A stretch of DNA of 64,000 nucleotides from Paenibacillus silviterrae (GCF_030167925.1 NZ_JASKUT010000001.1:2480001-2544000), one strand, 5' to 3'; positions 15,504-25,601 are shown, counted from the stretch's first letter. The notes: generated from the letters alone by a model not told the origin. Program-made: numbers and translations.

Positions 15504-16382
15504 TTAGCCTTTGATCGAACCCATCAAAGCACCTTTCGCGAAGTGCTTCTGCAGGAACGGATATACGAGCAGGATCGGAAGCGTCGCTACTACGATAACC
15601 GCCATCTTCACCGTTTGCTCCGGTGGCGTTACGAAGCTGTCGTCCATACCGGAGGTATCGGCGCTAAGACCGCTCGCCAGGATAACGATCTGTCTCAGAA
15701 TGACCTGTACAGGCCATTTCGCCGTGTCATTCAGGTACAGGATCGCAGACATATAAGTGTTCCAGTAAGTTACGGCATAGAACAGAGAGATGGTTGCAAT
15801 GGCTGGCATGGACAGCGGGATGACGATTTTGAAAAGAATACCCCAGTCGCCGCAGCCGTCGATTTTCGCCGATTCCTCAATCCCGTCAGGCAGGTTTTGG
15901 AAGAAGTTACGCATAATGATCAGGTTGAACGCGCTGATCGCAACCGGAATAACCTGAGACGCATACGTATCGATCAAGCCCATTTCCTTAACGACCAGGA
16001 ACGTCGGAATCATACCGCCGCTGAACAGCATAGTGAACACGACGAGGAACATGATGGTGTTACGGCCGTCCAAATCGCGGCGGGCCAAGCCGTAAGCCAT
16101 GAAGGACGTTAAAGCCATACTGAACATGGTACCGAACACTGTAATCCCGATGGAGACCGCAAGACCCATGACCAGTGTGTTTGTTGAAAATACATAACGG
16201 TAAGCATCCAAGGTCCACACCGTCGGTATCAAAACGAATTGCTTCTCAGCGAGCTCCTGAACCGTAGTGAAGGAGCCGGCAACGACGTGAATAAAGGGAA
16301 GAATCGTAACCAAACCGACCAGCGTCAGGAGAAAATAGTTGACTCCGTCAAAGAGGCGGCTGTTGAAAGATTTATCCTGCAT
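15504..16382 (-). CDS. Carbohydrate ABC permease, LplC/YtcP-like
   Basis: A 292-residue MalG-type permease with six hydrophobic helices and the ATPase-coupling EAA motif around E-S-A-K-I-D-G-C-G-D. It is one of two inner subunits of a CUT1 importer for oligosaccharides. No ATP-binding gene is present in the cluster, as usual for Lpl-type systems in Bacillales, which borrow a shared MsmX-like ATPase encoded elsewhere. It follows the first permease gene by 18 bases. Confidence 0.9.
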   Translation of the reverse strand: MQDKSFNSRLFDGVNYFLLTLVGLVTILPFIHVVAGSFTTVQELAEKQFVLIPTVWTLDAYRYVFSTNTLVMGLAVSIGITVFGTMFSMALTSFMAYGLARRDLDGRNTIMFLVVFTMLFSGGMIPTFLVVKEMGLIDTYASQVIPVAISAFNLIIMRNFFQNLPDGIEESAKIDGCGDWGILFKIVIPLSMPAIATISLFYAVTYWNTYMSAILYLNDTAKWPVQVILRQIVILASGLSADTSGMDDSFVTPPEQTVKMAVIVVATLPILLVYPFLQKHFAKGALMGSIKG

Positions 16383-16400
16383 GTGAGTTCAACCTCCTTC

Positions 16401-17354
16401 TTAGTAGATACCTTCTTCGCCGACCTTTTTGGAGAGCCAGTTAGCGAACATAACGAGAACCAATCCGACAATCGATTTGAAGAAGCCGACAGCTGTCGAG
16501 AAGCTGTATTGTCCTTGCTTCAAACCGGCCGTGTATACATACGTATCGAATATCTCCGCTACTTCACGGTTCATGGAGTTCAGCAAGAGATAAATATGTT
16601 CGAATCCAAGGTCAAGCACGTTTCCGATCTTCAGGATCAACAATACCATGATAACACTGCGGATCGAAGGCAGCGTAATGTGCCATATTTGACGGAAGCG
16701 TCCTGCGCCGTCCATACGGGCAGCTTCATATAAGCCAGGGTCAATCGCAGCCATTGCGGCCAGGTAAATAATCGTTCCCCATCCGGCTTCTCTCCAGATG
16801 GTCTGCAGAATGTACATCGGCCGGAACCAGTCGTTGCTCAGGAGGAAGTTGATTTTCTCAAATCCCATCATCACAAGCAGCTCGTTTATAATACCACGGT
16901 CCATCGAAAGCATAACGAACGTAATTGAAACGATAATAACCCAAGACATAAAGTGAGGCACATAAATCAGTGTCTGAATGATACGCTTGAAATAATCGCG
17001 GCGCACCTCGTTCAGCATCACGGCCAAAATGATCGGCACCGGGAAGTAAAATACCAGGTTCATGACGAATAGCATGATCGTATTGTAGAAGATGGTCCAG
17101 AACATCGGCTCTGTAAACAGACGCTCGAAGTGCTTAAAGCCAACCCAAGGGCTGCCTGTCATTCCGAGATAAGGCTTGTAATCCTGGAAAGCAATGACCA
17201 AACCGTACATTGGGATGTACTTAAAAATAATAAAGTACAAAATTCCGGGCAAAATCATAAGGTAGATCGCTCGGTTTTTAATAATTCTCTTCAGTAGGCC
17301 GGATTCTTGTGATTTTTTTGCAGTCGTAGGGCGTGAAACCGCAGTATCGCTCAT
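16401..17354 (-). CDS. Carbohydrate ABC permease, LplB/YtcQ-partner type
   Basis: A 317-residue MalF-type permease: polar N-terminus of about 25 residues, six hydrophobic helices, and an EAA motif at Y-E-A-A-R-M-D-G-A-G. The F-K-Y-I-P-M-Y-G-L-V-I-A-F-Q-D-Y segment is typical of LplB-like proteins. It forms the channel with the LplC-like subunit encoded next. The gene lies behind the binding-protein gene, separated by a strong hairpin that probably lowers its expression relative to the lipoprotein. Confidence 0.92.
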   Translation of the reverse strand: MSDTAVSRPTTAKKSQESGLLKRIIKNRAIYLMILPGILYFIIFKYIPMYGLVIAFQDYKPYLGMTGSPWVGFKHFERLFTEPMFWTIFYNTIMLFVMNLVFYFPVPIILAVMLNEVRRDYFKRIIQTLIYVPHFMSWVIIVSITFVMLSMDRGIINELLVMMGFEKINFLLSNDWFRPMYILQTIWREAGWGTIIYLAAMAAIDPGLYEAARMDGAGRFRQIWHITLPSIRSVIMVLLILKIGNVLDLGFEHIYLLLNSMNREVAEIFDTYVYTAGLKQGQYSFSTAVGFFKSIVGLVLVMFANWLSKKVGEEGIY

Positions 17355-17388
17355 CCTTAGCTCTCCCTTCTCTATGTAGAAATGGGAA

Positions 17389-17411
17389 GGCTGTTGAAGA
17401 GCTCAACAGCC
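17389..17411 (-). other. Intercistronic stem-loop between binding protein and permease genes
   Basis: A perfect 9-bp stem GGCTGTTGA/TCAACAGCC with a 5-base loop and no T-run. Such hairpins often protect the upstream binding-protein mRNA and set subunit stoichiometry. Confidence 0.65.
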
Positions 17412-17429
17412 CGTGACCATTTCTTCTCT

Positions 17430-18947
17430 TTATTTTTTGGCTTTTTTGTAGGATTCGTTAAATTCCTTGATGATTTGTTCTCCGCCTTCTTTTTTCCACT
17501 TCTCTACTTCCTTCTTGAAGCCGGCTTCGTCGATGTTGCCCAGGATAAACTTATAGGTTGCGTCCTTGATGATATCCTGAAGACGTGCGCCCTTCTCAGT
17601 GAAGGCTTTGGAATCAAGCGGTGCGGTAGGGTCGTGAATCAACGATTTGTTGTTCTCAAGAATCAGCTGCTCCGCCTTCTCTTTCGCCGGCAGTGTGAAC
17701 AGCGGCTCCAGCATTTTAACGGTGCTGATACCACCGATTTGCAGCGCTTGGTATGCTTTTACTTCACGTTCCTGAAGCTTGGTGTCGCTTGTTACTTCCG
17801 CTTTGCCGTTCTTCAAGGTGTAGTGCTTGTTCTCCAAACCGTAGTAGATCAGGTTGGAAAGCTCCGGAGACATCAGCTTGTCGTAGAAAGTAAGAACTTG
17901 CTTCAGCTCCGCTTCCGTTTTGACTGACGATTTAGGGAAGATGACCGCGGAGCCGTAGCCCGGGATCGACCATACGGCGAACTTGCCGTTCGGACCTTTA
18001 ATATCGTTAGCGACATCCAGATTGATGTTAGGGTTCACCGTCACCATCTTCTGGTGGAGGGAAACGACATCGGCCATGGAGCCTACATAGATACCTGCTT
18101 TACCTGTCGTAAACAGGTTTTGCTGATCGTTCTTGCTCGTTACCGGGAAGTCCTGGTTGATCAGACCTTCCTTATGAAGACGCTGGATATATTTCATCGT
18201 CTCGATGTAAGCCGGATCTTCAAACTCAGGGTACAGCGTTCCGTCCTTCACACCCCAGCCGTTCGGAGTGCCGAACCAGGAAGCCACAGTTTTAAACGCA
18301 CCGTATACAAGATCGTTCCGGTCTGTGAAACCGATGGTATCGTTCTTGCCGTTCTTGTCAGGATCTTTTTCTTTAAAGGCTTTCGCCATGTTGTACAGAT
18401 CCTCAGTAGTCTTAGGCGTTCCGATGCCAAGCGCATCAGCCCAGTCCTTTCGGTAAATGACACCTTGACGGGATAGCGGACGCTCTTGGTATAGAGCATA
18501 AATTTTACCGTCAACCGAAGTATTGTTCAGTACCGCAGGGTCGAGATTCTTCAGATTCGGATAATCCTTCAGCAGCGGTCCGATTTCCCAAAATTGATTA
18601 TTCCGGATCGCGTCGCGGAACATAATAAGGGACGTTTGGTTTTTCATATATACGGCTTGAGGCAAAGTACCTGTTGCGAAGGAAGCGTTAAGCTTCTCAT
18701 CATAGCTGCCGTCCGGTACCCACTGGATATCCAGTTCTGTATTTGTTTTTTCTTCTAGAAGCTTCTCAATATCTGGTGCGGGAACCTCCGGAGTATGAAG
18801 ATTCGCCATAATGCTGATCTTCGTAGGGCCTTTTGCCGCCTCGCCACCTGCTGCATTCTTAGAATCTTGTTTTCCGCCTGCACAGCCGGCCAGCATGGAT
18901 ACTGCGAGTGTTGATGCAAGAGCAATGCTTACTTGCTTTCTGTTCAT
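17430..18947 (-). CDS. Extracellular sugar-binding lipoprotein (LplA-like)
   Basis: A 505-residue lipoprotein with a positively charged start, hydrophobic core and lipobox S-M-L-A-G-C22, so it is lipid-anchored outside the membrane. The rest is a two-lobe family 1 solute-binding protein of the long Bacillales type, with the characteristic N-T-E-L-D-I-Q-W-V-P and Y-R-K-D-W-A-D-A-L-G segments. It captures the oligosaccharide for the two permeases encoded downstream. Divergent from a membrane AraC regulator that probably controls it. GGGAGGTC precedes the ATG; a -10 TATAAT is at 19025-19020 without a good -35, consistent with activator dependence. Confidence 0.92.
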   Translation of the reverse strand: MNRKQVSIALASTLAVSMLAGCAGGKQDSKNAAGGEAAKGPTKISIMANLHTPEVPAPDIEKLLEEKTNTELDIQWVPDGSYDEKLNASFATGTLPQAVYMKNQTSLIMFRDAIRNNQFWEIGPLLKDYPNLKNLDPAVLNNTSVDGKIYALYQERPLSRQGVIYRKDWADALGIGTPKTTEDLYNMAKAFKEKDPDKNGKNDTIGFTDRNDLVYGAFKTVASWFGTPNGWGVKDGTLYPEFEDPAYIETMKYIQRLHKEGLINQDFPVTSKNDQQNLFTTGKAGIYVGSMADVVSLHQKMVTVNPNINLDVANDIKGPNGKFAVWSIPGYGSAVIFPKSSVKTEAELKQVLTFYDKLMSPELSNLIYYGLENKHYTLKNGKAEVTSDTKLQEREVKAYQALQIGGISTVKMLEPLFTLPAKEKAEQLILENNKSLIHDPTAPLDSKAFTEKGARLQDIIKDATYKFILGNIDEAGFKKEVEKWKKEGGEQIIKEFNESYKKAKK

Positions 18948-19101
18948 TTCTGTAGACCTCCCTAAGTTAGGAATGTTGAGTTATTTGGCTGCGGGTGCTT
19001 TTCTTGTTGCTGATCTCAGATTATAATGAAATCTCGGTTACGTATATAATCCAAGCATCATCTGTCGAACGGTGTAAGCGCTACGGCAGCCGGGTAGTAT
19101 C

Positions 19102-19123
19102 CGATATAATCTAATGATTATCG
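19102..19123. promoter_or_regulatory. Imperfect inverted repeat in the divergent regulator/transporter intergenic region
   Basis: CGATATAATC (19102-19111) faces GATTATCG (19116-19123), a palindrome with one bulged base. It lies 77 bases upstream of the -10 of the binding-protein gene. It is a candidate operator for the AraC regulator encoded at 19223. Confidence 0.4.
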
Positions 19124-19222
19124 TGATAACCGCATCCACACCGACATCATACACGTAAGCGCACTTCGGCGTATACCTTATTTGTCAAGGCGTTACCATG
19201 TAAAGCAAAGGGGGTTCGAGCC

Positions 19223-21541
19223 GTGAGCAAGAAACTGTCCGTATTCGAGCGCATGGTGCTCTTCGGATGCTTGCTGTCCATTATTCCGGTCATCATCATA
19301 GGCTTCTTTTCCTATTTAAAATCATCGGATGCCATCCAGCGGGAAGTGAACGACAGCAGCATTCACATCATGAGGCAAACCAACGGCAACATTGAACGAG
19401 TATTAATTACACTGGACCACACACTGAACAGTGTCATCAGCTCCAGTACGTTTCAAGAGGCGATGGACCGCCGGCTGACGTTTTACGATTTTCAGCTGTA
19501 CAACACCCTTCGAAGAGAAATGAGCCTTTTGCAGTCTCCTGACCGCAAAGTAACGGATGTAGTTCTAGTCAACACATCGCATAATTGGCTGATGAACAAT
19601 TCCGGGCTTTATCCTTTGGACACATGGGAGCAAAAGGATGAAATCACCAATCTGATGAGCCTGCCGCACCATTCGCAGTGGGTTGTGCATGAGAAGGGGC
19701 AGCTTGGGTCAAAGGATACGCTGTCGTATGGCTGCAAGAACACGATAACGCTGGTGAAGAAGCTGCCGCTGCAAGCATTTGATAAGAAGGGGCTGATTCT
19801 CGCCCATATCCCTAGCTGCACCTTGGCTTCCATGCTGACCTCCAATGCTTCGCAGCACGTGATGATCCTGGATCAGAATATGAACATCGTGGTCCATCCG
19901 GATGAGAATCAAGTGGGACATGCCCTTTGGGAAACGGGCTTCCTGAGCGAAAGCCAGAAGGATCTGCTCGATCATGAGATCGGTCAATTCGAAACGAAAA
20001 CCGCCAAGGGCCTATTTACGGCAACTTACGTTCGTTCGCAATTTAACGGCTGGACCTACCTCTCCTTTACGGAGAATGATCTGATCACCAAGGAAGCCCG
20101 CGATATCGGGTGGTTTACCTTCTTCGTATGTCTCCTGATCATCGGCGCCTCGGTGGTGACCGTCTGGTTCGGAACAAGGCGCATGTACCGCCCGATCGGA
20201 TCCCTGATCAATGCGATTGAGGACCGGTTGCCTTCCCAGCCCGGGAAGCCTAAGGATGAGTTTCAGATTATCAGCGAGCATATCGAGCAGCTGTTCGAAT
20301 CGAATACCAGTCTGAAGACCGAGCTGCAGCAGAACACCCAGGTCGTTCGAACGAGCTTCCTGCAGAAGATTTTCACAGGCAATATCAAGCTGTCTGAGCT
20401 CGAAGAGCGTCTGAGCTTGTACGGTTTCGACGAGCAGATTGCCGGATGGAAACAAATGGAGGTGCTTACCCTTCAGATCGATATGCTGGAATCGACCCGG
20501 TTTACCTCCAAAGACCTGGATTTGCTGCTATTCGCCGTGAATAACATATTGGAGGAAACGATTCCTGCCGATCACCGCTTCTCGCCTGTACTGCTGGATC
20601 AGACACAGGTTACCCTAATCGGGGCCGGTGACATTACGAGCGGGCAGTTCCGCGAGCTTGTCGACGATTGGACCGAGGCTGTCCGGCATAATATCCGCAC
20701 TTACTTGGATCTTGATGTCAGCATAGGGATTAGTCTCCCCTTCCAGGACATTTCGAAAGCAGCCCGCGGCTACCGTGAAGGACTGGAGGCGCTTAAGCAG
20801 CGATTAACCCTGGGTACCGGCATAATCATTCGTTATGCTTACATTAATGAAGGCAAGCATACGATCATTCAGACGTTCCCTCAGCAGCTGGAGAACGACC
20901 TGATTGACGCGGTGAAGCTGGCGGAGGAAGAGAAGGCTCTATCGCTTCTAAAGCAGTGGATGAAGGAGGTTTTCCAGAAGGAGCGTTCCCCTCAGCAGTA
21001 TCAGGTATCCTTAATGAGGCTGTTGAATGATCTGCTTATCGTGATGCAGGAGGCGGGCATTTCCTTAGCCCAGATCCAGCAAAACGAAGATTCGCTATAT
21101 GAGGAGCTGCTGCAGATTTATGTTGGGGATGAGATTGAAAAATGGTTCCGCACCCGACTGATCCTGCCGCTGATCGGCGTTTTCCGTGACCGAAGCGAAT
21201 CGCAGTACCGTAATTTATCGGAAGAGCTGATCGACTTGATTCATCGATACTACGATACGGATTTGACCTTGGAGGAATGTGCGTCCAAGCTGCACTATAA
21301 TACCTTCTACCTGAGCAGTGTATTTAAGAAGGAAACCAACATGTCGTTCAGTGAATACCTGACAATGTACCGGTTTAATATGGCGAAGAAATGGCTGAAG
21401 GAAACGGATATGACGGTCAAGGATATCGCACAGAAGCTCGGATACAACAACCCGCAGAACTTCATTCGCTCCTTCCGGAAGCAAGAGGATATGACACCAG
21501 GACAATACCGGACCAAATACGGTACGGGAGAGGAAAAATAG
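19223..21541 (+). CDS. Membrane-anchored AraC-family regulator with extracellular sensor domain
   Basis: A 772-residue protein starting at GTG with AAAGGGGG ahead. One membrane helix at about 12-32, an extracellular sensing segment of about 260 residues, a second helix at about 295-318, a cytoplasmic region, and a C-terminal double helix-turn-helix (about 675-770: L-T-L-E-E-C-A-S-K-L and M-T-V-K-D-I-A-Q-K-L-G-Y-N-N-P-Q-N-F). This architecture is common next to Lpl-type transporters in Paenibacillus and is thought to sense sugars or loaded binding proteins outside the cell. Transcribed divergently from the ABC transporter operon at 18947. Confidence 0.9.
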   Translation: MSKKLSVFERMVLFGCLLSIIPVIIIGFFSYLKSSDAIQREVNDSSIHIMRQTNGNIERVLITLDHTLNSVISSSTFQEAMDRRLTFYDFQLYNTLRREMSLLQSPDRKVTDVVLVNTSHNWLMNNSGLYPLDTWEQKDEITNLMSLPHHSQWVVHEKGQLGSKDTLSYGCKNTITLVKKLPLQAFDKKGLILAHIPSCTLASMLTSNASQHVMILDQNMNIVVHPDENQVGHALWETGFLSESQKDLLDHEIGQFETKTAKGLFTATYVRSQFNGWTYLSFTENDLITKEARDIGWFTFFVCLLIIGASVVTVWFGTRRMYRPIGSLINAIEDRLPSQPGKPKDEFQIISEHIEQLFESNTSLKTELQQNTQVVRTSFLQKIFTGNIKLSELEERLSLYGFDEQIAGWKQMEVLTLQIDMLESTRFTSKDLDLLLFAVNNILEETIPADHRFSPVLLDQTQVTLIGAGDITSGQFRELVDDWTEAVRHNIRTYLDLDVSIGISLPFQDISKAARGYREGLEALKQRLTLGTGIIIRYAYINEGKHTIIQTFPQQLENDLIDAVKLAEEEKALSLLKQWMKEVFQKERSPQQYQVSLMRLLNDLLIVMQEAGISLAQIQQNEDSLYEELLQIYVGDEIEKWFRTRLILPLIGVFRDRSESQYRNLSEELIDLIHRYYDTDLTLEECASKLHYNTFYLSSVFKKETNMSFSEYLTMYRFNMAKKWLKETDMTVKDIAQKLGYNNPQNFIRSFRKQEDMTPGQYRTKYGTGEEK

Positions 21542-21602
21542 GAAGGGCAGGACGAGGTTAGCCCATTGCCCCTTTGCCTTCACCGACAAGTAGCCTACGA
21601 AA

Positions 21603-21643
21603 AAGCCCCCTAACCGCTGATTTCTGGCGGTTAGGGGGCTTTA
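21603..21643. terminator. Strong bidirectional terminator
   Basis: A perfect 16-bp stem (21603-21618 with 21628-21643) with a 9-base loop, flanked by A and T tracts. It separates the AraC gene from the convergent transporter gene at 21654. Confidence 0.95.
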
Positions 21644-21653
21644 TTTAGATGCG

Positions 21654-22643
21654 TTATGCCGATTGCGAACGTCCCGGCACTCCTCCCGAAGTGGGAACAC
21701 CACTCTCCGGCGAATTACGGCGGAAGAACAAGTAGGCGAAGGACGAAGCCATCATCTGCTGGAACACCATACCGATGATGACCGGAAGAGCTACCGGCGG
21801 CGGAAAATACGATATCGCCATGACAGCCCCCGCGCTAATGTTTCGCATGCCGCAGTTAAACATCATGCTGACAGCTACACCGCGATCCCAGCCGAGCAGC
21901 TTGGCAACTCCCCAGCCGATCAGATAACCCATCGCTACGATCAGGACACAGATGAAAGCCAAGAAGATGACTTTCCCCGTAAGCTCTGTAAAATAACCGG
22001 CGATGACCGAGCTGTTGATCATTACGACTACGGCTAAGCCCACCTTGGAGAAGGGTGACAGCCTTGGCCCCCACGTCTTCTTCACTTCGCCGCGGGTCCA
22101 CTGGTTCAGCGCCATGCCGAGTAATGACGGCACGACGATCATCCAGGTGAGCCCCTCCATCATTCCCCACACATCCATCTCGACCTTTGCACCGACCAGC
22201 AGAGACAATGTTGACGGGACAAGGAACGGAGCCAGCATCGTATCGATTAGAATCATCGATAAGGTCAGTGCAATATGCCCCTTGTAAATGGAAACCCACA
22301 TGAAGCTGACGATCCCCGTAGGGATGCAAAGCAGCAGTATGAGACCTGTAATGGTCAACGGGTCTCCCGGGTATACGACGTGGCCGATGCCCCAAGCCAG
22401 TAACGGCATAAGAATATGAATGACGGTTAGAAAGACTAAGATCGGAAACGGATGCGTCAGTACGCGCTTCAAATCTCCGAAGTTCATGCTTAAGCTGCCC
22501 GAAAACGTCATAAATCCGAAAATCCATGGCACCCAAGCGGTGTAAGGGGAAAACCATGTGGAGAACAAGATTCCCAAAGCCACGCTTATAGGTGTGACTA
22601 AAGGCATCCACTTTTCCATAGTTTTATTGATAGTTTGCAGCAT
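21654..22643 (-). CDS. Bile acid:sodium symporter family transporter
   Basis: A 329-residue protein with nine to ten hydrophobic helices. The segments N-F-G-D-L-K-R, C-I-P-T-G-I-V-S-F-M-W and F-N-C-G-M-R-N-I-S-A-G are family features that form the crossover sodium and substrate sites. Bacterial relatives move organic anions such as pantoate, keto acids or sugar-derived acids with sodium. It follows the Gfo/Idh/MocA gene on the same strand, separated by a hairpin, so it might carry a sugar acid; that is inference. Confidence 0.85.
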   Translation of the reverse strand: MLQTINKTMEKWMPLVTPISVALGILFSTWFSPYTAWVPWIFGFMTFSGSLSMNFGDLKRVLTHPFPILVFLTVIHILMPLLAWGIGHVVYPGDPLTITGLILLLCIPTGIVSFMWVSIYKGHIALTLSMILIDTMLAPFLVPSTLSLLVGAKVEMDVWGMMEGLTWMIVVPSLLGMALNQWTRGEVKKTWGPRLSPFSKVGLAVVVMINSSVIAGYFTELTGKVIFLAFICVLIVAMGYLIGWGVAKLLGWDRGVAVSMMFNCGMRNISAGAVMAISYFPPPVALPVIIGMVFQQMMASSFAYLFFRRNSPESGVPTSGGVPGRSQSA

Positions 22644-22694
22644 GCTCTCTCGTCTCCCGCCGTTTAGCTTACTTGCCTTCGATTCCGATAGACA

Positions 22695-22722
22695 CGGGGT
22701 TCATGCCTTAGCATGAACCCCG
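22695..22722 (-). other. Stem-loop after the Gfo/Idh/MocA gene
   Basis: A perfect 12-bp stem CGGGGTTCATGC/GCATGAACCCCG with a 4-base loop. There is no T-run on the minus strand; it may be a weak terminator or an RNA stabiliser. Confidence 0.55.
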
Positions 22723-22737
22723 CGAAAGCGTCGTATG

Positions 22738-24015
22738 TTATTGTAACACATCTTCCAGTCGAATCGGACGATTTTCTTTCACCGAGCGCCAAACCGCCTC
22801 CCCTGTGCCGACGGAATAAGCGCCGTCGCGGCTGCCGGACAAAATGCTGTAGCCGCGCTTAGGGTCCGGGCCAAGGAACAAGTCCTCAAGCAGCACCGGG
22901 TCGCCGCCTCCGTGTCCGCCTTCGCGGTGAACGACGTGAATCGTTTCCTTGGAGCCGAACAGCGGGAAGTAGTCGATCGTCTGCACCTCCGTTGGAAACG
23001 GTACCCGATCCAGCATATGATATTCTACGGTTTCAATCCGGCCCTTGGTGCCGTTGATGGCAAGCCGGTAACCCTCATATGGGGTGGAGAAGTTGACCGA
23101 ATAGCTCAACAAGGCGCCGCGGTCGTATTTGACGGTAGCCGTGTAAGTATCCTCGATATTAATTTCCGAGTCATAAATACAGGCATCCGGGCGATACTGG
23201 CTGTAGGCCGGTTTGTCGGTTTGCACCGTACCGAGGTGATCATCCTTAACATTCATGCTTTGGCTGCGGGTATTCCAGCGGCTGTAATAGTCGCAATCCC
23301 GCTTAACCTCGCAGGTGCTGCAGAATCGGCCGTCTTCTTTCTTCGGATTGAGCTCGCCCTCCGGTCCGTAATAATTCAGAGCACCGAACGCGAATACTTC
23401 AACAGGAGTTTGGTCGATCCACCAATTCACCAGATCGAAGTGGTGAGAGCTCTTATGGATGGACAGGCCGCCGGAAATTTCCCGAATACGATTCCAACGC
23501 TTAAAGTAGCTCGCCCCGTGATACGTATCGATATACCAGTTCAGATCGATTGAGGTGACGCGACCGATCTTGCCCTCCAGGATCATTTCCTTAATTCGGG
23601 TATGGATCGGAGAATAACGGTAGTTGAAGGTTACCGTCACCTTGCCCTTGCTCTTCGCTTCCGCGTCCATGATGCGGCGGCAATCCTTCCCTGTCGTCGC
23701 CATCGGCTTCTCGGTCAGTACGTCGAGATCGTGCTCCAGCGCTTGAACAATGTAACCTGCGTGCGTGTCGTCCCGGCCGGTGACAATGATGACATCCGGC
23801 TTCGTCTCCGATACCATGCGGCTGAAATCTTCCGGTCCGTATTCTCCCACATGGGACAGCTCCGGGAACTTGCTTTTGCATACCTCATGTCTTCTTGGGT
23901 CCACGTCAAGCAAACCAACCACCTCGGCAGTGGACGAGAATGTTTTCAGCATAGGCCCGATAAACATCGAGATTGCTCGGTTACTTACTCCGCAAATAGC
24001 ATATTTGTTCTTCAT
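22738..24015 (-). CDS. Gfo/Idh/MocA-family NAD(P)-dependent oxidoreductase
   Basis: A 425-residue sugar or cyclitol dehydrogenase. The N-terminal Rossmann domain carries C-G-V-S-N-R and the D of L-L-D-V-D-P; T-E-K-P-M holds the family catalytic Lys. An unusual insert around residues 230-250 has C-S-T-C and C-D-Y-Y, a four-ligand-like cluster seen in some members of this family. Located upstream of the BASS transporter and downstream of an orphan sugar-binding lipoprotein, so it probably oxidises a sugar or sugar acid from the same polysaccharide programme. Confidence 0.88.
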   Translation of the reverse strand: MKNKYAICGVSNRAISMFIGPMLKTFSSTAEVVGLLDVDPRRHEVCKSKFPELSHVGEYGPEDFSRMVSETKPDVIIVTGRDDTHAGYIVQALEHDLDVLTEKPMATTGKDCRRIMDAEAKSKGKVTVTFNYRYSPIHTRIKEMILEGKIGRVTSIDLNWYIDTYHGASYFKRWNRIREISGGLSIHKSSHHFDLVNWWIDQTPVEVFAFGALNYYGPEGELNPKKEDGRFCSTCEVKRDCDYYSRWNTRSQSMNVKDDHLGTVQTDKPAYSQYRPDACIYDSEINIEDTYTATVKYDRGALLSYSVNFSTPYEGYRLAINGTKGRIETVEYHMLDRVPFPTEVQTIDYFPLFGSKETIHVVHREGGHGGGDPVLLEDLFLGPDPKRGYSILSGSRDGAYSVGTGEAVWRSVKENRPIRLEDVLQ

Positions 24016-24098
24016 ACGGCTTCTCTTCTCCCTTATTCATGTTGTGTTTCCCTACTTCGCGATCGCTTGCTGTTTTCCATTTCTATTGCTGCATCGCT

Positions 24099-25601
24099 TC
24101 ACTCTCCCCCCTTGGTCATGCTCTTATAAGCATCTTCGTATTCCTTACTCATCTGATCGCCGCCGGCCATGCGCCACTTGTCCACCTCGGCTTCCCAGCC
24201 GGCGTCATCAATAATGCCCATGATGTAACGGGTCTGTGCATCCGCAATCATCTGCTCTAGCTCTTTGCCCCGTTCTGTGTTGGTTTGCGAGGTGAGCGTC
24301 AGAGCTGGGTTCGACACCATGTTCGTCAAATTATCCTTCGGAATTTGCCTGCCCTTCTCCCCCAGAGGCGTATCCTTCAGCGGCGCCACGTGGTAGCCTT
24401 CGATGTTGAACAGACTGTCCCGATACGGCTTCACCTCGCGCTGAAACAAATTAAAGTTTTGGATCTCCAATGTTCCGTCACCCAGCCTGGCGTAATGCTT
24501 TCCCTCCAAACCGCGCATCTGTAAAGTCGACATCGGCTCATCCAGCATACTGTCGATGAACGTGAGAATCCTTCGCAGGTCCGCTTCGCTCCGCACAGCC
24601 GATTTGGAGAAGACGAAGAAGCCGTTGTTGCCGAGCTCTCCTGCAGCCCTGGGCCCCTGCGGCCCGGTCGGGGGCATGACATCGAACCGGCCCGTCGGGA
24701 CTGACTTGATCAGTCGGTCCTGCATACTCTTGGCATTCTGCGCCACTGCGATCCGCATCCCGACACGACCGGAGTCATACAGCTTTTCCGCTTCGGATTC
24801 GTCCAGTACCGCAAAGTCGTCATTGATGAGCTTCTCCCCGTACAGTCTGCGAAGCAGCTTCAACACATCGACGTATTGCGGAGATACGAATTCGGGCGTA
24901 AATCTGCCGTTAGCATCAACGCCCCATTTGTTGGGGGCGCCCATGCTAACCGCGAGCCGAGTAGTCGACGCCGCGGAGCCGTCATTGTACTTTTTATCCA
25001 GCACCATGCCATACGTATCCTTCTTGCCGTTCCCATCCGGGTCGTTCAAGGCCATGGCCTTCAAGACGGTATACCACTCCTCCAGTGTCGTCGGGGGCTG
25101 CAAGCCAAGCGAATCAAGCCAATCCTTCCGATAAATGATTGCGGATCTTGCCATATCCCGAAACAGAGGAATGCCGTAAATTTTCCCGTCCACAGCAATA
25201 TTGTCGTAGTACTTCCGGTTTTGCGCCGACAAGTTCTTATAATCCTTGAGAAAAGGCCCGACTTCCCAGAACAAATCCGACTGGATCGCGCTGATGGTCA
25301 TGGGCACATACTTCACACGCAGCATCATCGGCATTTCATTGGCCGCCAGCATGACATTGATCTTATCGTCGTACGCGGCGTTCGGAATCCATTGGATCTC
25401 AAGCTGCGTGTTCGTATACTTCTCGATGGCGGTCTCGATATCATTGTCCACGGCAGGCACATCGCCTACCTGGGCGGTGGTCAAGGTGATTTTGAACGGT
25501 TCGGTGCCGGCATTCCCCGCCGTCTCCCGATCTTCACCGCAACCGACAATGATGGTGACGAGCGCTGCGCAGACGGCCGCAAGCCAACTTTTGCTATACA
25601 T
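24099..25601 (-). CDS. Orphan sugar-binding lipoprotein (LplA-like)
   Basis: A 500-residue lipoprotein with signal peptide and lipobox I-I-V-G-C, followed by a two-lobe family 1 solute-binding fold clearly related to the lipoprotein at 17430 (shared N-T-Q-L-E-I-Q-W-I-P, F-W-E-V-G-P-F-L-K-D-Y and Y-R-K-D-W-L-D-S-L-G). Start at 25601 because GGGAGGTC lies ahead; the in-frame ATG at 25622 overlaps that RBS. No permease genes adjoin it, so it may feed the 15.5-17.3 kb permeases or serve only as a sensor partner for the neighbouring membrane AraC protein. Confidence 0.9.
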   Translation of the reverse strand: MYSKSWLAAVCAALVTIIVGCGEDRETAGNAGTEPFKITLTTAQVGDVPAVDNDIETAIEKYTNTQLEIQWIPNAAYDDKINVMLAANEMPMMLRVKYVPMTISAIQSDLFWEVGPFLKDYKNLSAQNRKYYDNIAVDGKIYGIPLFRDMARSAIIYRKDWLDSLGLQPPTTLEEWYTVLKAMALNDPDGNGKKDTYGMVLDKKYNDGSAASTTRLAVSMGAPNKWGVDANGRFTPEFVSPQYVDVLKLLRRLYGEKLINDDFAVLDESEAEKLYDSGRVGMRIAVAQNAKSMQDRLIKSVPTGRFDVMPPTGPQGPRAAGELGNNGFFVFSKSAVRSEADLRRILTFIDSMLDEPMSTLQMRGLEGKHYARLGDGTLEIQNFNLFQREVKPYRDSLFNIEGYHVAPLKDTPLGEKGRQIPKDNLTNMVSNPALTLTSQTNTERGKELEQMIADAQTRYIMGIIDDAGWEAEVDKWRMAGGDQMSKEYEDAYKSMTKGGE